64,000 nucleotides of DNA from Amphirosellinia nigrospora (GCA_004123355.1 SCHM01000003.1:6219058-6283057); one strand, 5' to 3'; shown: positions 35,867 to 49,188, counted from the first letter of the stretch. Notes: generated by a model from the letters alone, not told the origin. Made by a program: numbers and translations.

Positions 35867-37471
35867 CTAGTCCTTCTTCTCTTCAAAGAAGCATCTTTGA
35901 GTTCTGAGGTAACGGCCTCTACTTTGGCATCGGCCTGTCCATCGACACCGTTAGGGTTGTGGCGCCAGCGGCTTCAGCGGCTTCCTCAGCCTCCAGCTTC
36001 TCAATTTCGGCCTTCGCTTTCTCGATGTTCTGGACAGTCAGCACATATATGGTCAATGTGAAGATTACGAGGGAGACTTACTCGTTGCGTCTCGGCTTGC
36101 TGATCGGCCTTCCAGTGATCAAGCTTTGCCTTGACCTTTTCAATAACGCCTGGAACGTCAGCGGCACCCATGGAGGGTCAATGCCTAGGAAACCACAGTC
36201 GTCGATGACAGATGGTGGGCAGTTGAAAACCGCTCTTCTCCGCAGTGCCGACTTCTTGTTACCTTTCTTCCCTTTCTTAATGGCGGGGAGGTAATCATCG
36301 TCGCGATCCTCCTTTCGCATCAGCTTAGTACCCTTCAGACCCGAGTCATCAACTTTGCGGGAAGCTTGAGCAGTTAAGCCGCTCTCAGCCAGAAGGGGTG
36401 CCTTCTCAGTCGACGTCGATGATGGGTCAAAGAAGTGAAGCAGGCTGTTAGCGCGACGGATCTCTTCGAGGAAGGCTGGGTCGCTGGCCTCCTGCAGCAT
36501 CTTCTGGGCACGCTCCTTCTTCTTCTCCTTGTCATATCGCTCTCGTTCGGCCTTTTGGCGCTCCCGGGCTTTCTGGCGGGCCTCACGCTCGAACTCGCCA
36601 AATGCCTTCTTCGCACCGTAATACTCATCCTTCAATTTGCGTATGGCCTGGAACTTTTCTTGCTGTTCGGCTTGTAGCTTACTTCGCTCGTCGCGCAGGG
36701 AGTTAAGGTTTTTGAAAGCCTCGTCCTGTTCAGCCTTGATAGAATCTAGTTCACCTGGATTTTTGTGTATCGATCGCTGAGGGCACGGGCTTCGGGGTCA
36801 TCCATGCTGTCCTTAATTTCCTTGATTTTGGCCTTGAGTTCATCGATACCCTTCTGTGAGTTATCGAACTGAGCGAAGTTCTTACGTTGCTTGCGCAGGT
36901 TAGAAACCTCATTCAAGGCCTTCTTCTTCTACGAGCTTCATCATGCCGCTGTTAACTTCTTTCTCGAGAGACTCAATCTGGCGATCGATATCTTCGACGC
37001 TCTGAAAGAGACCTTGCCACGAGCAGTCTTCTGCTCGGCGATACGAGATCGGAGTTGTTCATCAAGCCGCTTAATCTGATCGAGCTTTGAGGTGCGAGCA
37101 TTTTTGCCGACGCCCTGCTTGCTGCGGATGTCGTTGGCCTCTGCAATGAGTTCCTGGCGACGCTTCTGAGTAGGCTCGGGCATCTTTATTCTTGTTCGGT
37201 GTAGCAAGGTCGACCTTCGCCTTGATGGCATTCTAATGCGGATGTAAGTAAACCAACCAACTAATTTGGATGCGCGCATGATGGGAAGCGGGCACAAGTA
37301 GAGTTTTAGGCTGAGTTTTAGGAACTGCGACATACGTATCTAGCCATGTGTCCTGGTGGTCCTTCTCGGCCTAGCCAGACGCTCATTGAAGAGTTCGGCA
37401 TTGGGCTTCTCGGGCTTCTTTTTTTCAGCTGCTGCGGGAGCAGCCGCAGGAGCGGCAGCGGTCTCGGCCAT
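35867..37471 (-). CDS. BFR1: Nuclear segregation protein Bfr1
   Basis: A coiled-coil protein of polysome-associated mRNP complexes at the ER, known in yeast for brefeldin A resistance and ploidy control. Start MAETAAAPAAAP at 37471, then EKPNAELFNERLA and KRRQELIAEANDIRS; long Lys/Glu-rich helices follow (SKLDQIKRLDEQLRSRIAEQ, KKAFGEFEREARQKARER), with SLLHFFDPSS and the conserved DDYLPAIKKGKKGNKK near the end. Two introns: about 37235-37330 and 36030-36081 (52 nt). At least six one-base breaks are scattered along it (about 37370, 37188, 36995, 36930, 36757 and 36170), each with the conserved protein continuing in another frame. I place the end at the TAG at 35867-35869, but the last frame is uncertain and coding sequence may extend to 35640. 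Divergent from RPB5. Confidence 0.85.
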
Positions 37472-38227
37472 GATTGAAGGAAAACCAATGGGTGGTGCGA
37501 CAGATACGATGTAGGTATATTGACGGAGAGGGAAGACTACCACATCAATCAATGTGGGATTCCGCCGCACTCTATTATATAGAGACAAGAACAATCAGAG
37601 AAAAGTATAATTCTGGGGGAAGGATCGGCGACCTGAGCAAAGTAAGGCCAGATCGCAGGGTCCAGAAGGCTGCCCGTTTCTCTGTTTCTCTGACCTTAGT
37701 TCCTGTCTAGTGTATGGGTAGATTAGGTTTTCGGCTACTAACAGATTGGAAAATTTCTGGTTGGTCTTGGCAAGAATTTGGGTGCAGCGACCTGTGCAGT
37801 GCAACACCACCTGCCCCAGTTCCCACCCTACCTAGGTACTAAGTACCTAGTCCGTCAATGTGGTCTGGGCTCCTAACGGTGGGGCTCTTATTCACTGTTC
37901 AGAGCAGTGTTCAGAGGTAGGTGCGCGACGGTAGGGACCGCTGTGCGTTGCAATCCCAGTAGCGCGCGCCACCCCTGCAAATCCGCTAGATTTTTTTTAA
38001 ACTCTGCCCAGGAAGCAAGGCTGAACCAGCAAGCTTTCTTCGGTCATTGTCACCGCCCGTGCACATCTCAACACCTTAACACCTTCTTTCTTGCGCACAT
38101 TGCCACAACCCACCGCGCACACACATACGCACACCTAGCCAAACTACGCTTCGCATCCCAGTTGTACCCACCCACCCCAGATACACCGAACCAATCCGAC
38201 ATTGCGATCGCACTCCTCGGCAACAAC
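37472..38227. promoter_or_regulatory. Shared Bfr1-RPB5 divergent promoter region
   Basis: 756 bp between two divergent starts. It contains the palindrome at 37832-37850. The segment at 38060-38220 is C/A-rich, like the leader of RPB5. Confidence 0.5.
37832..37850. repeat. Palindrome CTAGGTACT-A-AGTACCTAG
   Basis: Nine-base perfect arms around one central base, midway between Bfr1 and RPB5. Confidence 0.85.
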
Positions 38228-39073
38228 ATGGCCGACACAGACACCCTGAACACGGACCAATGAGCGGAGCATAGTCAAGGCCTGGCGCGCATGGAGAACC
38301 GCCACGAGATGGTCCAAGACCGGTATGTTATCTTGCGGTAAATGGGCTAAATGGAGGGGGAACAGAGGTGCTGATGTACCTGTTTGCTTAGGGCTATGAA
38401 CTCGCAGAGGATGAGGTGAAGATCTCGCTCGATGCATTCAGAACGCAATACACCAGCATAGATGGCAGCGTCTCGTAGGTATACCCGAAACAGGGAATCG
38501 CCCAATGGTTTCGCCGTGACTGACTAGAGCTGGATGCCGTCGTGAATAGGCAGAAAGAATGAAGTTCTCAGCTCGACCGAGCCCCGAGATGCTAAAGAAA
38601 TACACCCCTCCTGCCACCGCCAGCAATCCCGACCCGCAGCCGGATATCGGTACTATCTGGGTTGAGTTCAACGACGACACAAGCGTTGGCGCTGATGCCA
38701 TGCGCAAGTTCGGCAAGTTCTGCTCGCATGAACACTACCGAACTAGCATAATGATACTAAGCGGCAACGTTTCGTCCGCTGCGAAGAAGGAGATCCCCAA
38801 GTTCGCCCAATGGACCAGTATCGATGGTTCCTCGAAGAAGACCTGCTCATCAACATCACTCACCACGAGCTTGTGCCCCGTCACGTCATCCTGAGCAGGG
38901 ATGAGAAGACGGCGTTACTCAAGCGTTACCGTTTGAAGGAGACACAGCTACCCCGTATTCTCCAGCGCGACCCCGTCGCCAAATACTTCGGTATGCGACG
39001 CGGGCAGATCGTCAAGATTATTCGTAGCAGCGAAACCGCTGGACGTTACGCTAGTTACCGGTTGTGTGTATAA
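38228..39073 (+). CDS. RPB5: DNA-directed RNA polymerases I, II and III subunit RPABC1 (Rpb5)
   Basis: The shared jaw subunit of all three nuclear RNA polymerases. Exon 1 starts [11 protein letters not shown] at 38228 and reaches about 38322. An intron of about 70 nt ends near 38392, and exon 2 reads [19 protein letters not shown] second intron (about 38474-38550) leads to exon 3: [22 protein letters not shown], then the very conserved C-terminal domain [44 protein letters not shown] and [11 protein letters not shown]. At least four one-base breaks are visible: near 38262, 38308, 38554 and 38820, plus probably one at the first acceptor. An essential gene cannot really be this broken, so these are probable assembly errors. 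Confidence 0.92.
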
Positions 39074-41188
39074 AGAGAAGTACAAATACCCAGGCGCAGA
39101 AAAAAAATATATACAGCAGAAAAGCATTTGCAAAATATGGCGTCTACGCGGATGACACTAGGGATTTCGACGGTGGGACGGCGTTTATTGGTATGTAAAG
39201 CTTCAAGGGCAGCTTCTTTGATAGGTTTTGACCCTGGTCGAGCCTTGTTGATACAGACTTATATTTAATTCCGAGAAATCAACTGGTAGGGCTTCCTAGT
39301 TAATTCATGGCCCCTCGTTTGGTGACTAGTATCAAATATCCCGCAGTGAGAAGTCGAGTGGTTTCACGCAGCTGTAAAGTGCCCCAACAACTCTAAAGTT
39401 AAATAGGCCATAGGAGTCTAGGATGCTTTCAATATTCAACTTAACCCTACTCATTAAACCCACCACGTGCTAGGCTACTCCGTATGATATATCAGAAACA
39501 TACTGCTAACACAGGACAGAATACAAAGCACCTGCACCTCCTTACCGGTGATATATATATATAGGTGTGTTTTGTCAGTTGTTTTGTCCGTTCAAGCTAG
39601 AGACTGCAATGTACATTTAGAAGGAATGAGATTCTGTTACCTAAGTCTAAGATAGATAAGCAACTTGGATATATAGGAATCCGGAGTCAGCGCTGACTCT
39701 GGGGTCTATTAATCACCCGATCTAGTAATTCCCTAGGCCGTACATGATGATGTTGGTTCGTGTGTCTCAAGTCAGCATGTAGATCTGTCAAACGCCCAAA
39801 CTTACCTATCAGCTGAGGTACCGAAATACGAACATCAGCTTCAGGACGGGCTGCTCCGTCTTTAGGTCTCTTCTCCCTCGCTCGCGCGACAACGAACGAC
39901 TTAGCAAGCATCCACGTAGAGCATATGTCATGCCAGATCCAACGACGATATATACACCCGTCCCTCTTTAGTAAGCACTAACCCCCCAACCAAGTATCCG
40001 ACCCCAGATGGACCGTCCTACGCTATCTAGTCTGACATTCGCCACACCGATCCGCCTCCGGATAGAATCCTCCAAGTTCACGAGAACGTAAGCCCCGGAA
40101 ATATACACCCCCAGATTCCAATTCTCCCAGGGAGCCACATTATTCATGTGCCATTATACATAGGTATACAACAAACGCCACGGAATAAGTGGCAACGAAC
40201 CCCACGTGTCTCAAGTCAGCCCGGAACTCGAGTCAGCAAAAACGACCAACCAACAAGTCAGATACAATAGGAGGAAAACCCCGAGGATTACGCCGATATC
40301 AGTTGTCAATAGATACGCCAAAAAGGTTCCGGCTCGGCAGAATCCTTTCGTGCGCTTCGTGACCCTGGGGGCGTAATGGTGAAGAGGTTTTGCTAAACAA
40401 AATAGGTGGTAGGTAGTCCTACTCATAATCCACGTCCCCTAATCGCGAAGCTAAAACAGGTCTAACCGGAGCGAATAGAAGAGAGCATGTTATAAAGTCT
40501 GTATAGCACTTGCAGTGATAAGTTCCTATCATTGCTCGTAGAGTGCTATCTAGTCAAAACCGACCATCGTTTAATAATAAAACAGTACTATCTGGGGGTA
40601 TCTATAAATCTGCGCGGGAAAACCGTCACCCTACGACGGCAAGTCTAACTAGACATACAGGCAAAGACAAGGAAGAATGAACTTCCGGCGCTATACGAGC
40701 AGCTGATTTAATACTCTTCGCGGTATTTTTTCATCTCCTTCCCCTATTGCGCCACGCCCAGCTCCCCCAAGCGACGCCGATAACCCCGTAATCTTATATC
40801 TCCGTATCTCTTGTCAGTAGGGAATAGCGTAATAAGAAAAACAATCCTCTGTAAACATGCTACCGTTGTAAGTCGCTGACTCCTGTGAAACCAAGAACGC
40901 CGTCGTAGCCTTGTCTCTAAAGCCAGTTCAGATGAAAGAAGCCCCTCTCCCAAGTTAAAGCACACAACCTGTTCCAGGACGCCAGCTGCCCGACCCATCC
41001 GCTTGGGTTTTCATTTATATATAAGATTTTGTATTACACTCCATGGTGGGTTCCGGCATCAACGTCGTAAATCTCATAAGAAGGGACCAATTGTAAAGGA
41101 CCAGTTATCGTACTAGTCGAATTAAGATAGAAGTATGGCGATATTGTGTAAGTGAAGATATTAGGAGAAATGGTGGCAAATTGTCGTA
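39074..41188. other. Intergenic, gene-poor
   Basis: 2.1 kb between convergent genes. A short TA run lies near 39554-39563. Open frames at 39687-39911 and 40744-40998 show no recognisable similarity. Confidence 0.45.
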
Positions 41189-42886
41189 TTATTTGAGTAA
41201 GCCGCCAGCATCAACTAGAACTGGTCCACCTCGGTATTCGTCGATTTCATAAGCGGGCTCGTGGGGGTGTTGTGGTATAGGTTGTAACTCGGTTCCACGA
41301 GAAGGACTCATGGTACGCCTCGACTGGAAAGGCCGAAGGAGACCGCCCAAGTCCTGTAACAGCGTTTGAGAACCTCGCCGTAAGCCAGATCCACTTGCGG
41401 TCATGGTTGGCGATGGAGTTGCACGATATGGGAGAGCGGATCCTGGCTTGAATTGAAACTGTCGCGGGTGCTTCGTAGGGTGGTGTCGCTCGTCTCAACT
41501 TCTAGCAAGCCCCCTACATCTAGGAAAGAGACTCGCCTTGGAGTGTTGATTGATTGCTCAGGCCGGAGGTGACCAGCGGACCATGAGGGGGGACGGCATC
41601 ATCTCCACGCGCAGTACTCATCGCTGGTTCTTGGTTGAACTGCCAATTGTTCATACTGGCAATCGGCGCGGGCCCAAATCCTAAACTTGGTGTTTCTTCA
41701 TCTCTGTTGCGATTCCTTGGATTAACGCCCAAGCCCAGGTCTCTGACCAAGTCTTCGTCGCTACCCCAATGTCGATGAATAGTGGGCGTCTCGAGGAGGT
41801 TCGGTCCAGCGAGTCACCAGCGACAGAATCGGCCCTGTATTTAATCTTCTTTGGTACCTCGATCGCGGACAAAGGAACCGAGCACCAATGCATTTGCCGC
41901 CGTAGTTGCGAAGAGTAGCTCAACTGATGCGAGAAGAGACCGTGTCTGTTGGCTCCCATGGTACGAAAAACATAAACCACTCGATAGATAGTAGTACCAA
42001 CAGGACCTAAACTTAAGCCAAATAACAAGGTGAGTTGAAACTTCTTCTTTGGACCCATATGGCTAGTCAAGATGATAGGCACAGGAAAAATAACCAAGAC
42101 CAGGTCGGTCATAATGTTGGAAGTGGCCATCGTGATAAGTTGAACGTAGCCCTGACGACATTGGCCCCCAGGATCCGGCAGCACCTGCCAATAGTGACTA
42201 AATGGCTGACATTCAGCCAGATTGGAGATGAGCACGGCTGCAAACGTTAGCGCTAATATGCAGCGTATAATATTTAAGGTAACATCGTGAGACCGTCTCC
42301 AGAATGTGGCCGTCAGGCGCCTGAAGAACTCGAGTATAGCGAGTTTGAGAATCCAGAGCCTAATGTTACATATGAGTTAGCGTTGAATAACCCTACACTT
42401 AGAGCAATGCAGCCTGTCAAAACTCCAATTTATGGCGAAACTAGAACCATGGCACTTGGCAAACTTGAAAGGAAGATATTGGAGATTATAACACAAATGT
42501 TAAAGTTTGGGGATTGTCTAGAGAAAAACGAGGGTAGACATACGTTGCTGCATATAATATGCGACTCCCTATCACTAGCCCGCTTGCGACAGACTTGTGC
42601 CTCAACTCTGTCTCGGTCAATGGCCAAGTAAACCGGGCGTTGTTGGTCCCCATAGCAACACAAGATGGACGAGGCCCATGCGAAGGAAGAGAGATGGCAG
42701 CTAACATAACAGTCTTATCCTCCCGAAAAAGCTTCTCGGATCGGACGAACCGGCCGGCAACGCGCAGAAAGATGATGGTCGAGCAGAAGAGAGTGATCCA
42801 CCAGCAGACAAAAGCGTGGGTTTGTCGTCGTCGGCAGTGTGCAGTGGCGGCGGCGATGAGTACAACGGCATGGTGTATTTGGTCAA
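41189..42886 (-). CDS. Fungal rhodopsin-domain integral membrane protein
   Basis: A seven-helix membrane protein of the large fungal family with the rhodopsin-like domain, related to PTH11-type receptors. Ligand and role are unknown. Start MPLYSSPPPLHTADDDK at 42886. Helices are visible in WWITLFCSTIIFLRVAGR, NIIRCILALTFAAVLISN, NIMTDLVLVIFPVPIIL and QLTLLFGLSLG. The family signature AECQPFSHYWQVLPDPGGQCRQ (quoted in part: AECQPFSHYWQV) lies near 42210. The cytoplasmic tail carries SVAGDSLDRTSSRRP, VRDLGLGVNPRN and LDVGGLLE, then ends DAGGLLK at 41189. The frame changes at least four times (near 42820, 42690, 41770 and 41510-41530). One intron is likely near 42350-42560. No transmembrane receptor domain of the CFEM type is seen. 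Confidence 0.75.
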
Positions 42887-44136
42887 AAATGGCCACGCCC
42901 GTCAACCTCCGTAGAGGACGAGCGGGAGTTCGCGGTCGTCCCCGGGGGCTCGCGGACTCGGTGTCGGCTGTTGCTACGGCGTATAATCAAGGTCGCCGTT
43001 ACCTACCGCAACATATAGTTGCCGAAAGCCAATGTTGGCACACGCAATCGACGGTATATGGAACGGGGTTGGTTTTAGAGTTTCAGTGTCAAGCCCAATT
43101 CCCGTGTCCACTATGTGGAAATATTGAAACGGCTGCGATAAAGCGTTCGACAAGTGGCTTGTGATTCCGCGCCGTTAGTAATAGTAGTGCTGAGTTTATC
43201 TGATGCATATGCATATATTATAGTCGTAGCGCGGATTTTGTCTGGCGAGCAGGCTGTACTATAATCACAGGTCATCGATGGCCGTGATAAACTGTACATG
43301 ATATAGATGAGGTGGTGGAGCTTTGTCGTAATACAATTAATAAAACGTAACGACGGCAAAGCCAGGACACCATCAACAGCGCTCGTGGCGGACAAGTCGC
43401 AGACTGAGGATCGAGTCTCGGACGGGACTCGACCTCCAAGTTGAAATCGATAAAAGACCGGACGAGGCGAGATAGAGTGGGTAGCAAGATAATGCGAGGG
43501 CAGGTAGCAGGCGGCGAGAGGTAATAATTGAATATTGGGGATTCGCCGTCCCGCCATAGTGCTGGCGCTGGCGCTGCTAAGTATGTAAGTAAGTATTTGG
43601 TGCTGGTCTTGGACTTTGGTCTCGGTCTTAGTCTTAGTCTTGCGCCTGGCGGCGGTCTACCACAGTACAGTATATACAAGTACATTCATTATCATGCTCT
43701 AGCGTTGCGGGAGAGGGTCTGAAAGAGGGTCTCGAGCCGATAAAGCACGACGTCGCACCACCTCTGATAGGTAGGCCGCCATCTCAGAATGAAGGGGCAT
43801 GGTACCGATCCTCCGGGGTTCTGATGGCCAGGGTACAGTTCCAGGGGGCACAGTCCAGGGGACCGAGAAGTCCAGGGATGACGAACCCAGCCCCAGTTGT
43901 CTTACAGAGAGAGCCTGCACTACGCTTGGGGGTGGGTGCTCTCCCCACATCATCGAATCCATCGGGACGAGGTTTTTCGCGTCGCAAGTTCCGCTACTTC
44001 GGCCGGCCATGTATCAGACGCGCGTGGCACGTGTATCTGCCTGTACCTCGACCACCCACGAAGATCACCTTTACCCTTTACCAAGCTACGCTAGAGAGCT
44101 GGCGCTAGTAAACAGCTACACTAACTGATACACTAT

Positions 44137-44156
44137 CTACCTAGGTACCTAGGTAG
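44137..44156. repeat. Perfect 20-bp palindrome of TACCTAGGTA words
   Basis: CTACCTAGGTACCTAGGTAG reads the same on both strands. It is the longest member of the TAGGTAC palindrome group in this window. Confidence 0.9.
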
Positions 44157-44621
44157 TGTAAATACTGTATTGTAGCGTAGTGCGCAGCACGTTATCACCA
44201 AAAAGATAAGGATGGCTGGACTCGGGCGAAGAGTCGTCGACCGCCACCCGCGGACAGTACCGATGCGCTGGTTTGGATACCTAACTCAGTATCTATAGAC
44301 GGGCAGGGCAGAACCAGAACGGCTTTTGCGGCACAGCTGGGAAAAGTAAGCAGCATACTCCCCCAGCGAGCATTGCAAATCACGCCTCGCGCCTAAGTAC
44401 ACGCACCTACGTACAGTACAGCCATCCAGCCAGCCAGCCTACCGCGTGCTCCTTCATGTAGTGTTGGATGATGTCTCATAGCCCTTACTTACATGTGTGA
44501 GTGACTATTTGCCTCGGCGTTGTGCAACAATGCTCTTGTATTGTTTCGATCTGGATTGGCTCGATCTCTTGCGGTGAGAGAATCCCCCATTCCCCCATCC
44601 CATGCATGCTTTGCGGCTACC

Positions 44622-44666
44622 TGTTGGTTGGCATTGGTTGGTGTTGGTGTTGGTGTTGGCGTTGGA
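44622..44666. repeat. GGTGTT/GTTGGT microsatellite
   Basis: Six to seven imperfect hexamers of G and T. Confidence 0.8.
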
Positions 44667-45460
44667 CGGAGCCGGACGAAGCCAAGAAGCACGCGGGCAG
44701 GTTCCCCTCAGAAACCAGGTACCGAGTACAGGGTAGACCTATCATCACAATGCCAAGGTCTTACCTTTCTCGAGTGAATCTTGGTCTAAGAATCGCCTCA
44801 CAACTAGAATGGAGAGAAGCTGCAGTGACGCTGCCGCTAAAAAAAACCAAATAAGTCACGTCCAACTCTCATGGAACCTTGCTTGTCTGCATCAGCTATT
44901 CGAGGTCGAGTCCAGCCAAAGTCATCCCCGTTTCGGCAGCTGAACCAATTATCTCTCGTTCCCATTAACTCGCTTCGACTGTTGCCGGCCGGTGCTCTTG
45001 CCATCATGTACCTCAGATCGATAAGGTACATACATATGTATGTATGGCAGTATATATAGATATATCGCCCATCCCGGTCCATCCCGTCTCTTCCATCGCA
45101 GAATGCAGCGAGCTGCAAAAGTCCGCCAATCAATACCTTACGTCCAAATATATCTACAGTACGTGCCAAGTAAAACGGAAACTCGACAACAGCCATATCT
45201 CCCTCTGTTTTTGTCGTGCATTTCTACTTTCGCGATATGAGGACCACAACTACTCACTAGGCTAGGGAGAGGATACACATTGTGATTTGCGGATGGGATG
45301 ATAAGCCACATGGCTGGGTCCCTCATGCGAAACCCTCAAACGATGCGCTAACATCATACATACAGATATGGATATGTACGGAGTCTGTACGCAGTGTAGT
45401 TAGTGCTCCGTCTAAGAGGTATAAGATCGGTAAAGTAGTGCCCAGACCACCCCAGCTGAC

Positions 45461-45493
45461 TGATTGATTGATTAATTGATTGATTGATTGATT
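45461..45493. repeat. ATTG tetramer microsatellite
   Basis: Eight tandem tetramers with one ATTA variant. Confidence 0.9.
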
Positions 45494-48400
45494 CTCACTG
45501 GTGTCTCGCACAACCCCAGATCTGACCATCACATTCCACTTGCATAATGGGTCTGGTTATTGGCCCTGACACTATTCAACAGGTTCCAAGGTACTGGGAA
45601 CTGCGGAGCATGTAGTTGGTGTCCTGATTCTCAGGCTTGACTCCCTCTCTCTCTCTTTATCTACTTACATGCTTTTCATCTTGATCGTCTACAACATGGA
45701 TACGAGGGTGGTCTACCCCGACATACGCTAAACCGATGGGTGCCAGATAACAGAAATGAAGGGAACGACCAGGGCTCTGTCACCGAAATGCCCTGCAGCG
45801 TTGAAATGCCCCTTTCTGATTAGTGGTATCTAGGCGATAGCCTGCCCAACCCGGTCAGGCTTCCCTCTGCGGCGCTAAACAACTTATATGTACACTAGCA
45901 GCAGCATGCGATAACCATGGCACAACGGCGAGGCAACAGGCAACGCCGCTTCCACGCGCGGGGGACCAACTAGGCCTACCCATCATTCTCGAGATGTTGA
46001 TCAGCCTCCTGCATTTGGTCCTCCTCTACTCAATTCCTAGTCTGTTTTTCGTTGCTCAAGATAACCGCCATGATGGTAATCATGACATACATTTCATCCC
46101 CACGAGTAAAGTAGTCGATAACGATCCTTGCTGCAGCACGGGGGTCAACTCACGCAAGCCAGGGTTGGAGCCGGGTAGCCGACAATCCAATATGGCGCAA
46201 TAAAAAACATTAAACAGACTAGGGTCTGTAAGCTCCGCGACATTTTTGGTGGCGGGCGGGAGGAAAATGATGACAATTACTTTTGCTCCCGACTGCCGAG
46301 CCACGAGCGACGGGTCGCGCACGGATTAGGATTGGTTGACCGTTGCTTATCGCAGGATATAAGACGTAGTTGGTTACAGCGTGTCGTCCTCGCAAATCAC
46401 CACAAATCATCACGACAAGGAGGGCAGGCTTGTATTTGATTTGGTTTGCATATGTCTGATCAGCCGCATCTCAGCCTGTTCTAGCAACAACGCAAGTATA
46501 GTAGATTGTGTCATGAGCGCCGCTGGAGTCTGCCCTCTTTTCCTCTCTTGTCACTACTAGTTTTTGTGCATCATACGACATTGATAGGAGGATGTCGTGT
46601 ACAATATGTCCACTACACTAATAATGCCGTCGCTCACCGATACAGTGTAAGATAGCCATACCCATGTGGTGGATATCACGTCATTTTTTTTCACTTCATT
46701 CAGCGGGCTATCAACATAACTCATGCCCGAAGGGCTTAGTGACGGACAATTAGTTCTGATCGAAGTCAGAACAGCTTCAACGCGACCGCCCCATTTACTA
46801 CACTAGGCACACTCTAGAAGTACCATGCACTAGACGAGGTTGAACTCTCGACGCACTACAGACTGCCGTAGCGGATCGGTCCTCTACTTACTGCCAGTGA
46901 ATTGCGCAGTAAGTCTATTATTTTGCACCTCCTCAAAAGCAGCCTTGGCCTGAATGTCCCCTCCATTGAGCCGCAAGTCGGAGCCTCAACGTTTTGCATG
47001 CAGAACTCCGAATAACTACGGAGTTAAAATCATGGCCCCACAAACTTCACACGTGTAGCTCTTAAATTACCTGCAGAATCACTGATGTTATACAAATATC
47101 GATATATTGTGAAGGATACTCTCTAGGTGGTCTAGTTTCCCTGCGAGTACCACGCCCTACCGTCGCTACAGCAAATTTACTTCCAAGAGAACAAAAGTCC
47201 CCGCTGCTCCAACTCGGTTTACCGAACATCTAATACGACCACCCAGGGGTGGAATGAGACGTCCACTCAAACGTGAGTAGGTATCAGCGAATGATCGTGC
47301 CGTTGGTGATCTAATCTGGCCTTGCACATGTCATCCGAAAACGCCGAGACATATCCAGAAAATGTAACCAGCCCAATCTATGTATACCACTTCGGCACGA
47401 TATCTGTCCGGATTGTCGGGTCATCAGTTCGAAAGTAGGTGGTCTATTCATCTATTATCTTCAGTACCTTGTATACTCTAGCAGCTGTTATTGGCTTTTC
47501 AGCTTTCGAGGTACTAGTCTTGCATCTCCTATCTACACCCTATCCTCCAATATAGTCAACCGAGCCTACACCCCCCGGCGCTTCCCCGGATTAGCACATT
47601 AAACGCTAGGCCGTTGCCCAGACCTCCTCTTCTGCATCAAAGCTATGCGCCGCCGCAAGCACTTGCCTAGCAAGTTCATGCCTCTATCAGGTGATTTCCT
47701 ATTTATCGACTTCGTCTTGTTAACGATGAACGAGCCTAGACCAAAAACCTAGACTTCTTCCTACTCGAAACCCTGTACAGGCCCTGTAACAGACAACGTG
47801 TTCGAAACAAAACGCTTCCCGGTCACCGATCTACGCCGCGTGACTATACATAGACTAGGCATTGATGGTATGATGTAGGGGTCGATGTTATAGGTATAGA
47901 TAAGCGTCGATGCCACGATTACGATTACTATTTTTACCAGATACTAACATTCCTCCCTCGCCCAGTCTAATTGCTAGTCGGCGGGAAGGAAGGAAGAGAG
48001 GTGCACGAAAGAAATGATGAATCGTTTTGATTACTACAGCCGTTTTTTCCTATCTGTGCCACACACTTGATCGCTCTAAAAGCTTAGTCGCGCATTCGTT
48101 ATCATTATTTTACTCGTGCTAGGAATAAGTTTAATCACCTCCTCCTCACCCTAGGTGAGCATATCTATTTCAACATTCCGCATTCCTGAACGACTATTCG
48201 CTGCAGCCTGCTTACTTAGTCAAACAAGATATGTACACTTGACAGACCTGTCACCCCGCTACCGCAGACTACTTGTAACTAGCGTAGTAGCTCATGAGCT
48301 GAAAGTACTTAATAAGACAGGTAACATGATAAGGATGAAAAAACGTAGGACATCGGCGCGTATTTTAATATAGTAGTCACATGATAGGAAACATCTATTG

Positions 48401-49188
48401 TTTCCGTGAACTCGAGACCTCAAGGGTAAGCAGGTAAGTAGGTAGGCAGGGTTGTTTCTCCCACTCATTCGCGGGACCGGAACACTTTTGGTCCAGTCCG
48501 CTATTCGTCCAAAAACTTCCCTTTTTTCCCCTATAAATATGAAACGAAGAAGTATTGCAACCTTGTAGTGTAATTAAACATTCGTGGTAGCAATTGTAAA
48601 TCCCACGGTCGCTTTTTATCGTAACATATCAAGTCAAGTCATGTAACAATTTGATAGCGTGGCCCAGTCAGTCCCTCCGTGTCTAGAGTGGCAACTAAAA
48701 CTAAAACGTCCCACCCTCACGTGGGCGAAGGCAGATCCATACAACCAAACGGCTTTACTCACAAAGTAAGTAGTGTAGAAAAAACAGTTTCCATATTTCA
48801 ACTAGAGTAGATCAGGCCAAGCCGCATCTGTCCAAGTATTATGATTCGAAATCTTGCAACTATATATCATCATTCCAAGTTTGTGTTGTCATGATTTCAA
48901 CTCCTATATTCCAAGCAGGGTAAGCCGAAACTAGCTTACCAGTATGTCATAAGTGTGTAAGCCTAAGATCCTCCCGCCACGTGGAAACACGATTCACAGA
49001 GGGTTTTAAACTTTTAGCTTGAATTGCCAAACAGGCAACGATCTCGTCGATACAGCACTTGGGGAAGTTCACCCCTGCCCAAAGCAGTAATGTTGACTCC
49101 CCAGCCACGTGAATTTCTTGGTTTCGGGCTCACTCTAATTGCTAGTATACTTAAGTATGTAAGTATACTATCTATTCCAGCGACATCC

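Larger units (their letters stand above)
42887..49188. other. Intergenic, 6.3 kb gene-poor block
   Basis: No gene is supported. It includes a perfect 20-bp palindrome at 44137-44156, a GGTGTT tract at 44622-44666 and an ATTG tract at 45461-45493. Open frames at 43111-43722 and 44501-44854 are low complexity or antisense and are not credible. Confidence 0.45.

Noticed and set aside
42559-43164. 201-codon plus-strand open frame
   Set aside because: Mostly antisense to the rhodopsin-domain gene; no family similarity.
43111-43722. Minus-strand frames of 137-148 codons
   Set aside because: Low complexity with no similarity, in a block without other coding signals.
45461-45493. Regular short repeats that might suggest a CRISPR array
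   Set aside because: Plain ATTG microsatellite without spacers; CRISPR arrays are not expected in a fungal nucleus.
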